Source: Rhodobacter sp. (lineage in GTDB: Bacteria; Pseudomonadota; Alphaproteobacteria; Rhodobacterales; Rhodobacteraceae). From it: a stretch of DNA of 9,431 bases. This document shows positions 1-7,048 of this stretch, in pieces. A model generated the notes under the pieces. That model was not told where the DNA came from, did no database searches, and worked only from the letters and a program-made list of their open reading frames with translations. Position numbers and translations under genes: made by a program. Every line of letters begins with the position of its first letter. The first letter of the stretch is position 1. Where the stretch lies: the NCBI GenBank assembly GCA_013824055.1, contig PNNE01000331.1, positions 1 to 9,431 on the forward strand, read 5' to 3'.

Positions 1-1032
1 GTTCTGGCTGAACGAGGTGTTCGGCAGCGCACCGAAGACGCCCGCCACCGCCGTGCCCGCGCCATCGGCGAAGGTCGCGCCCTTGATCTCCTGGTCGGTC
101 GCCTCGCGCCCGGCGCCGCCCTTGGCGATACCGGACACATCGCCCACGGTTTCGATCGCCGAGACGATCGCCATGAAGCACATGCCGATGATGATGGCGG
201 CGTTGACCTCGAAGCCCCAGCGGAAGGGGTTGGGCAGGGCGAAGACGCCAGCCCGCTCGATGGCGGTGAAGCTGACCTGACCGAGGGCCAGGGCGACCAC
301 ATAGCCGGCAAGGATGCCGACCAGGACGGCTGCGACGGAAAGGAAGCCGCGCGCGAAGAACTTGATCGCGAGGGTCACGAGGATCACGACAATCGCCGGA
401 AGCCACTGATTGAAGCTGCCGAAGCTGATCGTGGACCAGTCGACGGGGGTGCCCGCGGCGCGGGCCTCGGCGATGGCGCGCATTCCGGCCTCCATCGCGG
501 GGACGCCTCCGGCGGCGTACTGGATGCCGACCTGCACCAGCGCGAGGCCGATCATCAGCACGATCAGGCCGGTGACGAGGGGCGGCAGCGCATAGCGGAT
601 GCGCCCAACGAAGAAGCCGAGGAAGAAGTGGAAGATACCGCCCAGGACAACGCCCGTCATCAGCCCGGCCAGGCCCGCGGTGCCAAGGCCGGCGACGGCC
701 GGGATCATGACCGGCACGAAGGCGAAGGAGGTGCCCTGCACGATCGGCAGCCGCGCGCCGACCGGGCCGATGCCCACGGTCTGCAAGAGCGTGGCGATCC
801 CTGCGAACAGCATCGACATCTGGATCATGTAGGTCATGTCCGGGAAGCCAAGTGCCGCCTGGTCCGAGCCGAAGCCGATCCCGGCCGCGCCGCAGACGAT
901 GATGGCGGGTGTCACGTTCGAGACGAACATCGCCAGAACGTGCTGGATGCCGAGCGGGACAGCCTGTCCCAGCGGCGGCAGATAGTCCGGGTCGCGGAGT
1001 TGCTCTGGCGTGCCCAGAGATACGCTGGTCAT
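1..1032 (-). CDS. NCS2-family xanthine/uracil permease, C-terminus cut off by window edge
   Basis: Inner-membrane nucleobase:cation symporter that probably imports xanthine, urate or a related purine to feed the catabolic genes beside it. The frame is open from the ATG at 1032 to position 1, giving 344 residues; full-length members have roughly 430-480. The sequence is a run of hydrophobic helices. The first helix carries the conserved His (H31, in GIQHVLAMF), and a later helix carries a Glu in AIETVGD (E294), the usual substrate-contacting acid of the family. The window ends inside the nucleobase-transporter signature: the last residues are NTSFSQN, so only its leading Q-N is visible. A purine-rich ribosome binding site (AAAGGGAAAGG) precedes the ATG. 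The gene lies 81 nt downstream of allA on the same strand and is probably co-transcribed. Family assignment is secure; xanthine or urate specificity is inferred from context only. Confidence 0.9.
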   Translation of the reverse strand, partial: MTSVSLGTPEQLRDPDYLPPLGQAVPLGIQHVLAMFVSNVTPAIIVCGAAGIGFGSDQAALGFPDMTYMIQMSMLFAGIATLLQTVGIGPVGARLPIVQGTSFAFVPVMIPAVAGLGTAGLAGLMTGVVLGGIFHFFLGFFVGRIRYALPPLVTGLIVLMIGLALVQVGIQYAAGGVPAMEAGMRAIAEARAAGTPVDWSTISFGSFNQWLPAIVVILVTLAIKFFARGFLSVAAVLVGILAGYVVALALGQVSFTAIERAGVFALPNPFRWGFEVNAAIIIGMCFMAIVSAIETVGDVSGIAKGGAGREATDQEIKGATFADGAGTAVAGVFGALPNTSFSQN

Positions 1033-1075
1033 GATGGCTACCTTTCCCTTTGGGGCGTTTGTGTTCGCGCCGTCT

Positions 1076-1096
1076 GCGCATTGCCCCTGCATGCGC
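1076..1096. repeat. Short inverted repeat in the allA-permease gap
   Basis: GCGCAT and ATGCGC arms are separated by 9 nt within the 81-nt gap between allA and the permease. On the transcribed minus strand it could form a small hairpin in the leader of the permease cistron. No T-run follows, so it does not look like a terminator. In GC-rich DNA a 6-bp match can easily be chance. Confidence 0.25.
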
Positions 1097-1113
1097 TCCG
1101 GTTAGGAGGCCCG

Positions 1114-1599
1114 CTATGGGGCCAGAACCGTCCAGGGTTGGCTGTAACGGTGTTCTTCAAGGTTCGGCGTCGGGCCGATCCGGTCCACGACGGCGAAGAG
1201 GCCAGGAGCGTGCAGCGGTGTCAGCACCCCGTGCCAGGTGCCGCGGTGCAGGTTGATGCCCTGCGCGCCATTGGTCAGGAAGGCCCGAGGCGGGGCTTCG
1301 GGGCCGGTGGCGACAATGACAAGGAAGGGATGCCCGGTCATCGGGATGAAGGCCTGCGAGCCTTCGGGATGGCGTTCGATCAGGTCGAAACTGTAGGGCA
1401 GCGCGCGGGGTTCGGCCTGGAAGATCGAGATCCCGGCGCGGGCCCCGTCGACCTGTGGCCCGAAGTCGAGTGTGGCGCGGTCATGGTGGCGGCGGCAGAG
1501 GCCAGCGTTGATCGGACGGAAGTCTCCGGTGGCGTCCAGCACATCGCCGAAGGGGGCGAAGGCTGCGGCCGTCAGGGGCTGGGGGCGCAGGGTTCTCAT
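1114..1599 (-). CDS. allA: Ureidoglycolate lyase
   Basis: Cytosolic enzyme that splits (S)-ureidoglycolate into glyoxylate and urea, the last carbon-releasing step of allantoin breakdown. The product is 161 residues, matching the roughly 160 usual for AllA. Family hallmarks are RPINAG (28-33), the conserved block ERHPEGSQAFIPM (75-87), HRGTWHG (118-124) and the closing FAVVDR (135-140). I chose the ATG at 1599 because GAGGAG lies about 8 nt upstream and the protein then begins MRTLRPQPLT, as in the family. The frame stays open upstream to 1776, but that stretch is low-complexity and would overlap the preceding gene. The gene follows the ureidoglycine aminohydrolase by 79 nt, and that enzyme makes its substrate. 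The urea produced implies urease or urea carboxylase elsewhere in the genome. Confidence 0.93.
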   Translation of the reverse strand: MRTLRPQPLTAAAFAPFGDVLDATGDFRPINAGLCRRHHDRATLDFGPQVDGARAGISIFQAEPRALPYSFDLIERHPEGSQAFIPMTGHPFLVIVATGPEAPPRAFLTNGAQGINLHRGTWHGVLTPLHAPGLFAVVDRIGPTPNLEEHRYSQPWTVLAP

Positions 1600-1678
1600 C
1601 CGCGGCTCCTCGTGCGGCTTCGCCTTCTCGTCGCAGGGTTCGGACCCGGCGAGGCGTGCCACGGCCATCGACGAGCGG

Positions 1679-2521
1679 TCATCGCGCCGGTCCGAAGGCG
1701 CCGGGGCCACGCAATCTGGCGTGGCGGTTGACGTCCTTGTAGAGCAGGTAGCGGAACCGCCCCGGACCGGCGGCATAGCAGGCCTGCGGGCAGTAGGCGC
1801 GCAGCCACATGAAGTCGCCTGCCTCGACCTCGACCCAGTCCTGGTTCAGCTTGTAGACGGCTTTGCCTTCAAGGACATAGAGCCCGTGTTCCATCACATG
1901 GGTTTCCTCGAACGGGATCACGCCGCCCGGCTGGAAGGTCACGATGTTCACATGCGCGTCGTGGCGCAGGTCATCGGGTTCGACGAAGCGGGTGGTGCCC
2001 CAACGGTCCTGGGTGTCGGGCATCCAGCGGATGGGAACGTCGCGTTCGTTGATCACGAAGGCCTCGGGCGCGGGGACGCCGGGGGCTGGTTCATAAAGCT
2101 TGCGCAGCCAGTGGAAGCGGGCAGGCCGGGTGCCTTCGGCAAGAAGGGTCCAGCGGGTGCCGGCGGGAAGATAGGCGTAGGAGCCTTCCTCCATCTCGTA
2201 GCCGGTGCCGTCGATCATCAGGGTGGCAAGGCCGCCGGTGAAGAAAAGCCAGTGTTCGGCGCCGGTTTCGGCATCGGGCGCGTCAGAGCCGCCGCCGGGG
2301 GCGACCTCCATCACATATTGGCTGAAGGTCTCGGCAAAGCCCGACAGGGGCCGCGCGATGAGCCAGAGCTTGGTGCGGGTCCAGCCGGGCAGGAAGCTGG
2401 TGACGATGTCGGAAAAGCAGCCCTTCGGGATCACGCAATAGCTGCCGGTAAAGACGGCGCGCTGGGTCATCAGCGCGGTCTGCGGCGGCAGGCCGCCAGG
2501 GGGGGCGTAATACTGGCTCAT
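1679..2521 (-). CDS. allE: (S)-ureidoglycine aminohydrolase, bicupin
   Basis: Manganese-dependent cupin enzyme that hydrolyses (S)-ureidoglycine to (S)-ureidoglycolate and ammonia. It is 280 residues, slightly longer than E. coli AllE (about 260). There are two cupin halves, roughly residues 45-130 and 185-262. The C-terminal half carries the expected metal ligands E206, H208, H212 and Q246, with the same E-x-H-xxx-H spacing and the same 34-residue gap to Gln as the plant enzyme. The N-terminal half has EHWLFFTGG and keeps no comparable ligand set. The ATG at 2521 overlaps the TGA of puuE-uraD as ATGA, which suggests translational coupling. Automated pipelines sometimes label relatives as also allantoicase; nothing in the sequence shows an allantoicase domain. 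AllA, next in the operon, uses its product. Confidence 0.92.
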   Translation of the reverse strand: MSQYYAPPGGLPPQTALMTQRAVFTGSYCVIPKGCFSDIVTSFLPGWTRTKLWLIARPLSGFAETFSQYVMEVAPGGGSDAPDAETGAEHWLFFTGGLATLMIDGTGYEMEEGSYAYLPAGTRWTLLAEGTRPARFHWLRKLYEPAPGVPAPEAFVINERDVPIRWMPDTQDRWGTTRFVEPDDLRHDAHVNIVTFQPGGVIPFEETHVMEHGLYVLEGKAVYKLNQDWVEVEAGDFMWLRAYCPQACYAAGPGRFRYLLYKDVNRHARLRGPGAFGPAR

Positions 2522-3933
2522 GGCAACTGGTCCTTCAGGCGCAGTTCGGCGATGCGCTCCACCTGGGCGCAGGCGGTGGCGAATTCGGTCTGTGTGTCGT
2601 GGTTGATACGGGTCTGGAAGGCGTCGAGGATCGAGGCTTTCGTGTTGTCGCGAACGGCAATGATGAAGGGAAAGCCGTGCCTGGCGACATACTCCTCGTT
2701 CAGCCGCTGGAAGCGGCTTCGCTCGTCGTCGGTGAGGGCGTCGAGGGCGGCGCTGGCCTGTTCGGCGGTGGAGTCGCGCGTCAGGCGCCTGGCGGCGGCG
2801 AGCTTGCCGGCAAGGTCGGGGTGGGCCTTGAGGACCTGCAGGCGTTCTTCGGGGCTGGCGCTGCGGAAGATGCGGGTCAGCGCATTGTGCAGGCCTGCTG
2901 CCGAATCATGGGCGGGACCGAGTTCCAGGTCGAAGGCGCGGTCGGCGATCCACGGCGAATGTTCGAAAATGGACCCGTATCTTTCGACGAACCGTTCACG
3001 TGCCATTTCAGAGGGACGCTCGAACCGCTTGTGCGGATGGGTCTTTTGCCAATGTCGGGCGATGTCGATCCGGCGCGGGAACCAGACCCCGGCGTGGGAT
3101 CGTGCATAGTCGAGGAAGCGTTTAAGGCCCGCAAACTTGCCCGGACGCCCGATCAGACGGCAGTGCAGGCCGATGGAGACCATCTTGGCCGCACCTGCCT
3201 CGCCCTCGGCATAAAGCGTGTCGAAGCTGTCCTTCAGATACTGGTAGAACTGCTCGCCCGTGATGTAGCCCGGCGCGGTGGCAAAGCGCATGTCGTTGGC
3301 TTCCAGCGTGTAGGGGATCACCAGCTGGTCGTGGTCGCCATATTCGCGCCAGTAGGGCAGGTCGTCGTCATAGGTGTCGGAAATCCAGGCCAGGCGCTGC
3401 GTCCCGGCCGTAAGGCGCACCGTGTTCATCGAGCAGCGGCCGGTGTACCAGCCTTGCGGCGGGGACCCCACGACCTCCTCGTGCAGGCGGAAGCTTGCGG
3501 CAATCTGGGCGGCTTCTTCGGCCTCGGCCATGTCGCGGTGATCGACCCATTTCAGCCCGTGGGAGGCGATTTCCCATCCGGCGGCCTTCATCGCGGCGAC
3601 CTGTTCGGGGTTGCGGGCGAGGGCGGTGGTCACGCCGTAGACCGTGACCGGAATGTCCAGTCCGGTGAAAAGCCGGTGCAGCCGCCAGAACCCGGCCCGG
3701 GCGCCGTAGTCGTAGATCGACTCCATGTTCCAGTGCCGCTGGCCGGGCCAGGGGGCGGCCCCGGCGATGTCGGAGAGAAACGCCTCGGACTGGGCGTCGC
3801 CGTGCAGGATGTTGTTCTCGCCACCCTCTTCATAGTTCAGGACGACCGAGACGGCGATCTTCGCGCCGCCGGGCCAGCGTGCGTCGGGCGGGTTGGGGCC
3901 GTGGCCACGGAAATCTCGGGGGTAACGGTTCAC
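2518..3933 (-). CDS. puuE: Allantoinase PuuE fused to OHCU decarboxylase UraD
   Basis: Bifunctional cytosolic enzyme of 471 residues. Residues 1 to about 300 are a PuuE-type, polysaccharide-deacetylase-fold allantoinase that opens allantoin to allantoate. Visible motifs are VLNYEEGGENN (31-41), EIASHG (121-126) and DTYDDDLPYW (186-195). After a short linker (about 300-306), residues 307-471 are a 2-oxo-4-hydroxy-4-carboxy-5-ureidoimidazoline decarboxylase that makes (S)-allantoin. They include EHSPWIADRAF (324-334), the catalytic His in KAHPDLA (H371), E391 in the AEQ motif and HGFPFI (419-424). The domains therefore catalyse consecutive steps, with the second reaction at the N-terminus. Translation starts at GTG 3933, with GGAG 8 nt upstream. 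This is the first gene of the leftward operon and is divergent from the gene for the preceding enzyme, HIU hydrolase. All key residues I can check are present, so both domains are probably active. Confidence 0.93.
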   Translation of the reverse strand: MNRYPRDFRGHGPNPPDARWPGGAKIAVSVVLNYEEGGENNILHGDAQSEAFLSDIAGAAPWPGQRHWNMESIYDYGARAGFWRLHRLFTGLDIPVTVYGVTTALARNPEQVAAMKAAGWEIASHGLKWVDHRDMAEAEEAAQIAASFRLHEEVVGSPPQGWYTGRCSMNTVRLTAGTQRLAWISDTYDDDLPYWREYGDHDQLVIPYTLEANDMRFATAPGYITGEQFYQYLKDSFDTLYAEGEAGAAKMVSIGLHCRLIGRPGKFAGLKRFLDYARSHAGVWFPRRIDIARHWQKTHPHKRFERPSEMARERFVERYGSIFEHSPWIADRAFDLELGPAHDSAAGLHNALTRIFRSASPEERLQVLKAHPDLAGKLAAARRLTRDSTAEQASAALDALTDDERSRFQRLNEEYVARHGFPFIIAVRDNTKASILDAFQTRINHDTQTEFATACAQVERIAELRLKDQLP

Positions 3934-4080
3934 GGGGACGTCTCCTTCTCGGGCCGAGACTAGGGGAGAAATGCAAAGGGCATTTTCAGGATTTCACGAA
4001 AGGTCATATGCCGACAACCACGGGTCGCGCGCGAAGCGGTTTCGTGGTCAGATGTGCGGCGAAGCGATGGAGGATGAGGA
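3934..4080. promoter_or_regulatory. Divergent promoter region between puuE-uraD and uraH, with inverted repeats
   Basis: This 147-nt spacer must hold the start signals for both the leftward and rightward genes. Three inverted repeats stand out: AAATGC-AAAGG-GCATTT (3969-3985), the decamer TTTCACGAAA (3992-4001, TTTC/GAAA arms 2 nt apart), and ACCACG (4017-4022) matched by CGTGGT (4043-4048). The centre is AT-richer than its surroundings. These could be operators for the locus regulator. I cannot place -35/-10 boxes convincingly on either strand. The right end carries the GGAGG ribosome binding site (4069-4073) of uraH, and the left end that of puuE. That it is a promoter region is near certain from gene geometry; the role of each repeat is inferred. 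Confidence 0.5.
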
Positions 4081-4434
4081 ATGGGACGGCTGTCGACGCA
4101 TGTGCTGGACACCGCGAAGGGCAGGCCCGCGGCGGGGGTGAAGATCATGCTCTATCGCGTTTCCGGGCAGAGTCACCGCAAGGTGAAGCAGGTCGTCACC
4201 AACACCGACGGGCGCACCGACGGGCCGCTGCTGGAAGGGGATGCGCTGGAACCCGGGGTCTACGAGCTGGTCTTCAGTGCGGGCGACTATCTGCGGGCCA
4301 GCGGGCAGGCGGGTGAAGGTGTTCTTTTCCTTGATGAAATTCCCATCCGCTTCGGGGTGCCCGACGCCAGCCAGCACTACCACGTGCCACTTCTGATCTC
4401 GCCCTTCGGATACTCGACCTACCGGGGGTCCTGA
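4081..4434 (+). CDS. uraH: 5-Hydroxyisourate hydrolase (transthyretin-like)
   Basis: Hydrolyses 5-hydroxyisourate, the product of urate oxidation, to OHCU, the substrate of the UraD domain encoded divergently. It is 117 residues, the normal length for a bacterial enzyme without a signal peptide, so it is cytosolic; members form transthyretin-like homotetramers. Diagnostic motifs are LSTHVLD at the N-terminus (catalytic H7), TDGRTDGPL (R45), HYHVPLLISP (catalytic H101) and the C-terminal YRGS signature (114-117). All active-site residues expected for the hydrolase, as opposed to hormone-binding transthyretin, are present. The ATG at 4081 has GGAGG 7 nt upstream. The gene stands alone on the plus strand; the next gene starts 103 nt later behind its own promoter-like sequence, so co-transcription is uncertain. 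Confidence 0.95.
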   Translation: MGRLSTHVLDTAKGRPAAGVKIMLYRVSGQSHRKVKQVVTNTDGRTDGPLLEGDALEPGVYELVFSAGDYLRASGQAGEGVLFLDEIPIRFGVPDASQHYHVPLLISPFGYSTYRGS

Positions 4435-4474
4435 GCCGCGATCCCGCGCCCCGAAGCGGTCGTGAAAGCGTCAC

Positions 4475-4504
4475 TTGCACAACCGTCGAGACAGGTCTTA
4501 TGTG
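4475..4504 (+). promoter_or_regulatory. Possible promoter of the DUF2125 gene
   Basis: TTGCAC (4475-4480) resembles a housekeeping -35 box. An 18-nt spacer leads to TATGTG (4499-4504), a weak -10 match. It lies 34-63 nt before the start codon at 4538, within the 103-nt gap after uraH. The -35 is good and the -10 poor, as is common in Rhodobacteraceae, so this is only a candidate. Confidence 0.3.
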
Positions 4505-4537
4505 GCCGGGTAATTTTTCGGCTTCAAGGAGAACCGC

Positions 4538-6034
4538 ATGTTTCGGATGAATTCGTATTTGGCCGCCCCGGCCCTTGCCTTGTTGATGAGCGGAACTGCC
4601 CATGCTGCGCTGACTGCGGATCAGGTCTGGCAATCCTGGAAGGATGCCGGCGCGCTGGTCGGGCTGACGGTTTCGGCTGCAACCGAGAACAATTCCGACG
4701 GTGTGCTGACGCTGAACGGCGTGTCCGTCGCTCCGCAAGGGATGGCGGGCCTGACGATTTCCGACATGGTGCTGACCGAACAGGACGACGGGTCGGTCAC
4801 GATCGAGCCGGGTGCCGATATCGGCGTGGCGATGGCGGGCGAGACCGAGGGTTCGGTGAAGGTCACCCATGACGGGCTGATGCTGACCGCGCGCGAAGCG
4901 GATGGCGGGCTGGCCTACGATTACGAGGCGGCCAAGCTGGATGTGGTCTATGACACCAGCTATCCGGGCATGTCCTTTGACGGGTCGGAAGCTCCGACCG
5001 TGACCTCGGCCGGGACCGTGGGATTCACCAACCTGTCGGGCACCTATTCCGACACGCCCGGCACCAACCGGACCTTCGGGCTGGACATCGCGGCCGACGT
5101 GCTGGCCTACAACACCAGCCTCGATGACCCCGGAATGGAGATGAAGCAGACCTCGACCAGCGAAACCGCGGGCATCGACATGTCGATGGCCTTTGCCCTG
5201 CCGTCCAGCATGCAACTGACCGCGATGTCCGCGCCGGCCGACTTCGGCACCGCGCTGAACGAGGGCCTGTCCTTCACCCTGTCGACCAGGCAGGGCGAGT
5301 CGACCGGCACGATGACGCAGGAAAGCGCCTTCATGCCGATGGACCTGGTGATGAAGGCCGGCAGCGGCGAGGGGTCGGTTGTCTTCAACAAGGATGTCTT
5401 CTCGATCAAGTCCACGGCGTCGGGGCTGGATATCTCGTCCGGGCCGGGGATGATCCCGGTGCCGGTGCAGGTGACGTCGGGGCCGATCCAGTTCGACCTG
5501 ACGACGCCGGTCGTGGCGACGGAAGCGGCAGGCGATTATTCCTTCGTGATGAAACTTGCCGACTTCAGCCTGAACGAGGAAGCCTGGGCGATGTTCGACC
5601 CGAACGCGGCACTGCCGCGTGATGCGGCCCAGATCGCCATCGACATCTCGGGCAAGACGACGATGGACCTGCCCGCGCTGGTCGCGGCAGGAGAAGGCGG
5701 GGCGCCCTATACCCCCGCGCCGGAAAGCCTGAACATCACCGAGCTTGGCGTCCAGGTTGCCGGCGCGGCGCTGGCGGCGACCGGGGCCTTCACCTTCGAC
5801 AACTCTATGGGCATCCCGATGCCGCTGGGCGAGGCGAACATCACCGTGACCGGGGCAAATGCGCTGATCGACGGGCTGATCGCCACGGGTCTGCTGAGCG
5901 AGGACGACGCGATGGGTGCCCGGATGATGATGGGCATGTTCATGGTGCCCGCGGGTGACGACGAGCTGACCTCGAAGATCGAGGCCAGGGAAGGCATGCA
6001 GATCCTGGTGAACGGCCAGCCGCTGCCGATGTAA
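4538..6034 (+). CDS. Exported DUF2125 family protein, function unknown
   Basis: A 498-residue protein with a clear Sec signal peptide: a short basic start, hydrophobic core (about 7-17) and AHA cleavage site after residue 23, leaving a mature protein that begins ALTADQVWQSW. It is therefore periplasmic or outer-membrane associated. The rest is acidic, rich in Thr, Gly and Ala, with alternating hydrophobic residues suggesting extended beta structure and no further membrane helix. The C-terminus has the family-typical pattern: a Met-rich stretch (MMMGMF), DELTSKIE and a final VNGQPLPM. I recognise it as DUF2125, a family widespread in Rhodobacterales and of unproven function; resemblance to AsmA/DUF945-like beta-rich envelope proteins is speculation. 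AAGGAG 6 nt before the ATG at 4538 favours this start over Met4. It lies between purine genes but shows no sequence sign of a purine role, and two hairpins follow it. Confidence 0.78.
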   Translation: MFRMNSYLAAPALALLMSGTAHAALTADQVWQSWKDAGALVGLTVSAATENNSDGVLTLNGVSVAPQGMAGLTISDMVLTEQDDGSVTIEPGADIGVAMAGETEGSVKVTHDGLMLTAREADGGLAYDYEAAKLDVVYDTSYPGMSFDGSEAPTVTSAGTVGFTNLSGTYSDTPGTNRTFGLDIAADVLAYNTSLDDPGMEMKQTSTSETAGIDMSMAFALPSSMQLTAMSAPADFGTALNEGLSFTLSTRQGESTGTMTQESAFMPMDLVMKAGSGEGSVVFNKDVFSIKSTASGLDISSGPGMIPVPVQVTSGPIQFDLTTPVVATEAAGDYSFVMKLADFSLNEEAWAMFDPNAALPRDAAQIAIDISGKTTMDLPALVAAGEGGAPYTPAPESLNITELGVQVAGAALAATGAFTFDNSMGIPMPLGEANITVTGANALIDGLIATGLLSEDDAMGARMMMGMFMVPAGDDELTSKIEAREGMQILVNGQPLPM

Positions 6035-6051
6035 GGCTTGCGGATCGGCAC

Positions 6052-6073
6052 GGGCGGGGCTGCGGTCCCGCCC
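6052..6073 (+). terminator. Hairpin terminator after the DUF2125 gene
   Basis: GGGCGGG (6052-6058) pairs with CCCGCCC (6067-6073) around an 8-nt loop, directly followed by the T-rich TTCTTCTTC. It starts 17 nt after the TAA of the DUF2125 gene. The stem is strong and the T-tract imperfect, so intrinsic termination on the plus strand is likely but not certain. Confidence 0.6.
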
Positions 6074-6087
6074 TTCTTCTTCGCGGC

Positions 6088-6106
6088 GGTGGGCGAATCG
6101 CCCACC
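6088..6106. terminator. Second, near-perfect palindromic hairpin between convergent genes
   Basis: GGTGGGCGA and TCGCCCACC form 9-nt inverted arms around a single A, giving a 7-bp hairpin with a 5-nt loop. On the plus strand it is followed by TTACGTTTT, so it can act as a backup terminator for the DUF2125 gene. On the minus strand it comes immediately after the lysR TAA but has no U-run behind it. The form recalls short dispersed palindromes of Rhodobacteraceae; only a genome-wide count could show that. Confidence 0.5.
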
Positions 6107-7024
6107 TTACGTTTTCATGACGCGGCGCAGGTCCTCCCGGATCTGCGCGGCCATGTAGTCGGTGAAAAGCTGGACCTTGGGGTCCTTCAAGCGACGGTGC
6201 TGGCTGAGCGCCGACAGCTGGATCGGCAGTGGCGGGGTGGCAGTGGCGACCGGGACAAGTCGGCCGTCGCGCAGGTGGTCGGCGACCTCGAACAGCGGTT
6301 TCAGCACGACGCCGCGCCCGTCCAGCGCCCATCCGGTCAGGACATCGCCGTCATCGGATTCGAAGGGGCCGGTGATCTCGAACCGGCGCGGGCCCTCGGG
6401 GGTCTGCAGGGTCCACTGGAATTCCTTGGCGCCGGGAAAGCGCAGGTTCAGGCAGTCGTGCTTGTCGCGGACCAGGGCCTCGCCATCCGCCGGCATGCCG
6501 CGCCGGGCGATGTAGGCGGGGGCGGCACACAAGGTGCGCGGGCAGTCGGCGATGGTGCGGACCTTGAGGGTGGAATCCTCGAGAAGCCCCAGGTGGAAGG
6601 CCACGTCGATGCCTTCGGCCACCACGTCGATGCCGCGGTCGGACAGGCGCAGGCGGACGTCGATCTGGGGATACTGATCCTTGAAGGCCGGAACGCGGGG
6701 GGCGATCAGCCGACGCCCGATGCCGAGGGGCGCCGCGATGAAGATCGTGCCGCGCGGGTTCTGCGTGACGTCCATCACGGCCGCTTCGGCCTCGTCGATC
6801 GCCTCCAGCACGCGCCGCGCGCCGTCATAGAAGATGCGGCCGTTCTCGGTGGGTTGCAGGCTGCGGGTGGTGCGGGAAAAGAGCCGCACGCCGAGGTGCT
6901 TTTCAAGCTCGGATATCCGGGCCGAGGCGACCGCGGGCGAGGTGCGCTGGTCGCGGGCAGCAGCGGACATGCTGCCCAATTCGTAGACGCGGACGAACAT
7001 GCGGATGGTGTTCACATAGGACAT
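6107..7024 (-). CDS. LysR-family transcriptional regulator
   Basis: DNA-binding regulator of 305 residues, the usual LysR length. The N-terminal winged helix-turn-helix spans about residues 1-60, with SMSAAARDQRTSPAVASARISELE as recognition region followed by LGVRLFSRTTRSLQPTENG. A linker helix (about 60-88) leads to a periplasmic-binding-protein-like effector domain (about 90-295). The pattern resembles the large CrgA/DmlR-like branch of LysR proteins. It is divergent from puuD across a 106-nt spacer with an inverted repeat, the classic LysR arrangement, so control of puuD and perhaps the whole locus is a reasonable inference; urate, HIU or allantoin would be candidate effectors. The start is ATG 7024 because no upstream in-frame start exists, although no clear ribosome binding site is visible. 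It runs convergent to the DUF2125 gene. Confidence 0.92.
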   Translation of the reverse strand: MSYVNTIRMFVRVYELGSMSAAARDQRTSPAVASARISELEKHLGVRLFSRTTRSLQPTENGRIFYDGARRVLEAIDEAEAAVMDVTQNPRGTIFIAAPLGIGRRLIAPRVPAFKDQYPQIDVRLRLSDRGIDVVAEGIDVAFHLGLLEDSTLKVRTIADCPRTLCAAPAYIARRGMPADGEALVRDKHDCLNLRFPGAKEFQWTLQTPEGPRRFEITGPFESDDGDVLTGWALDGRGVVLKPLFEVADHLRDGRLVPVATATPPLPIQLSALSQHRRLKDPKVQLFTDYMAAQIREDLRRVMKT

Positions 7025-7048
7025 CTGGCGGCCATTGTTCGGCAGGGC

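Noticed and set aside
628..1731. Plus-strand open frame of 367 codons across the permease and allA
   Set aside because: It spans two well-defined minus-strand genes and their spacer, and its product is a Gly/Arg/Asp-rich nonsense composition.
1600..1776. N-terminal extension of allA by 59 residues
   Set aside because: The extension is low-complexity, would overlap the aminohydrolase gene by about 98 nt, and makes the protein far longer than the family; the ATG at 1599 has a good ribosome binding site.
1472..3109. Long open frame on the plus strand (545 codons)
   Set aside because: It lies antisense to the aminohydrolase and puuE-uraD genes, shows no family motifs, and is the usual by-product of GC-rich third codon positions.
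2599..3963. Plus-strand open frame of 454 codons
   Set aside because: It mirrors the puuE-uraD gene on the opposite strand and has low-complexity Gly/Val/Ala-rich composition with no recognisable domain.
3934..4080. Possible small gene starting at the ATG near 4008 in the divergent spacer
   Set aside because: No ribosome binding site of note precedes it and its frame runs out of the spacer into uraH in the wrong frame; nothing recognisable is encoded.
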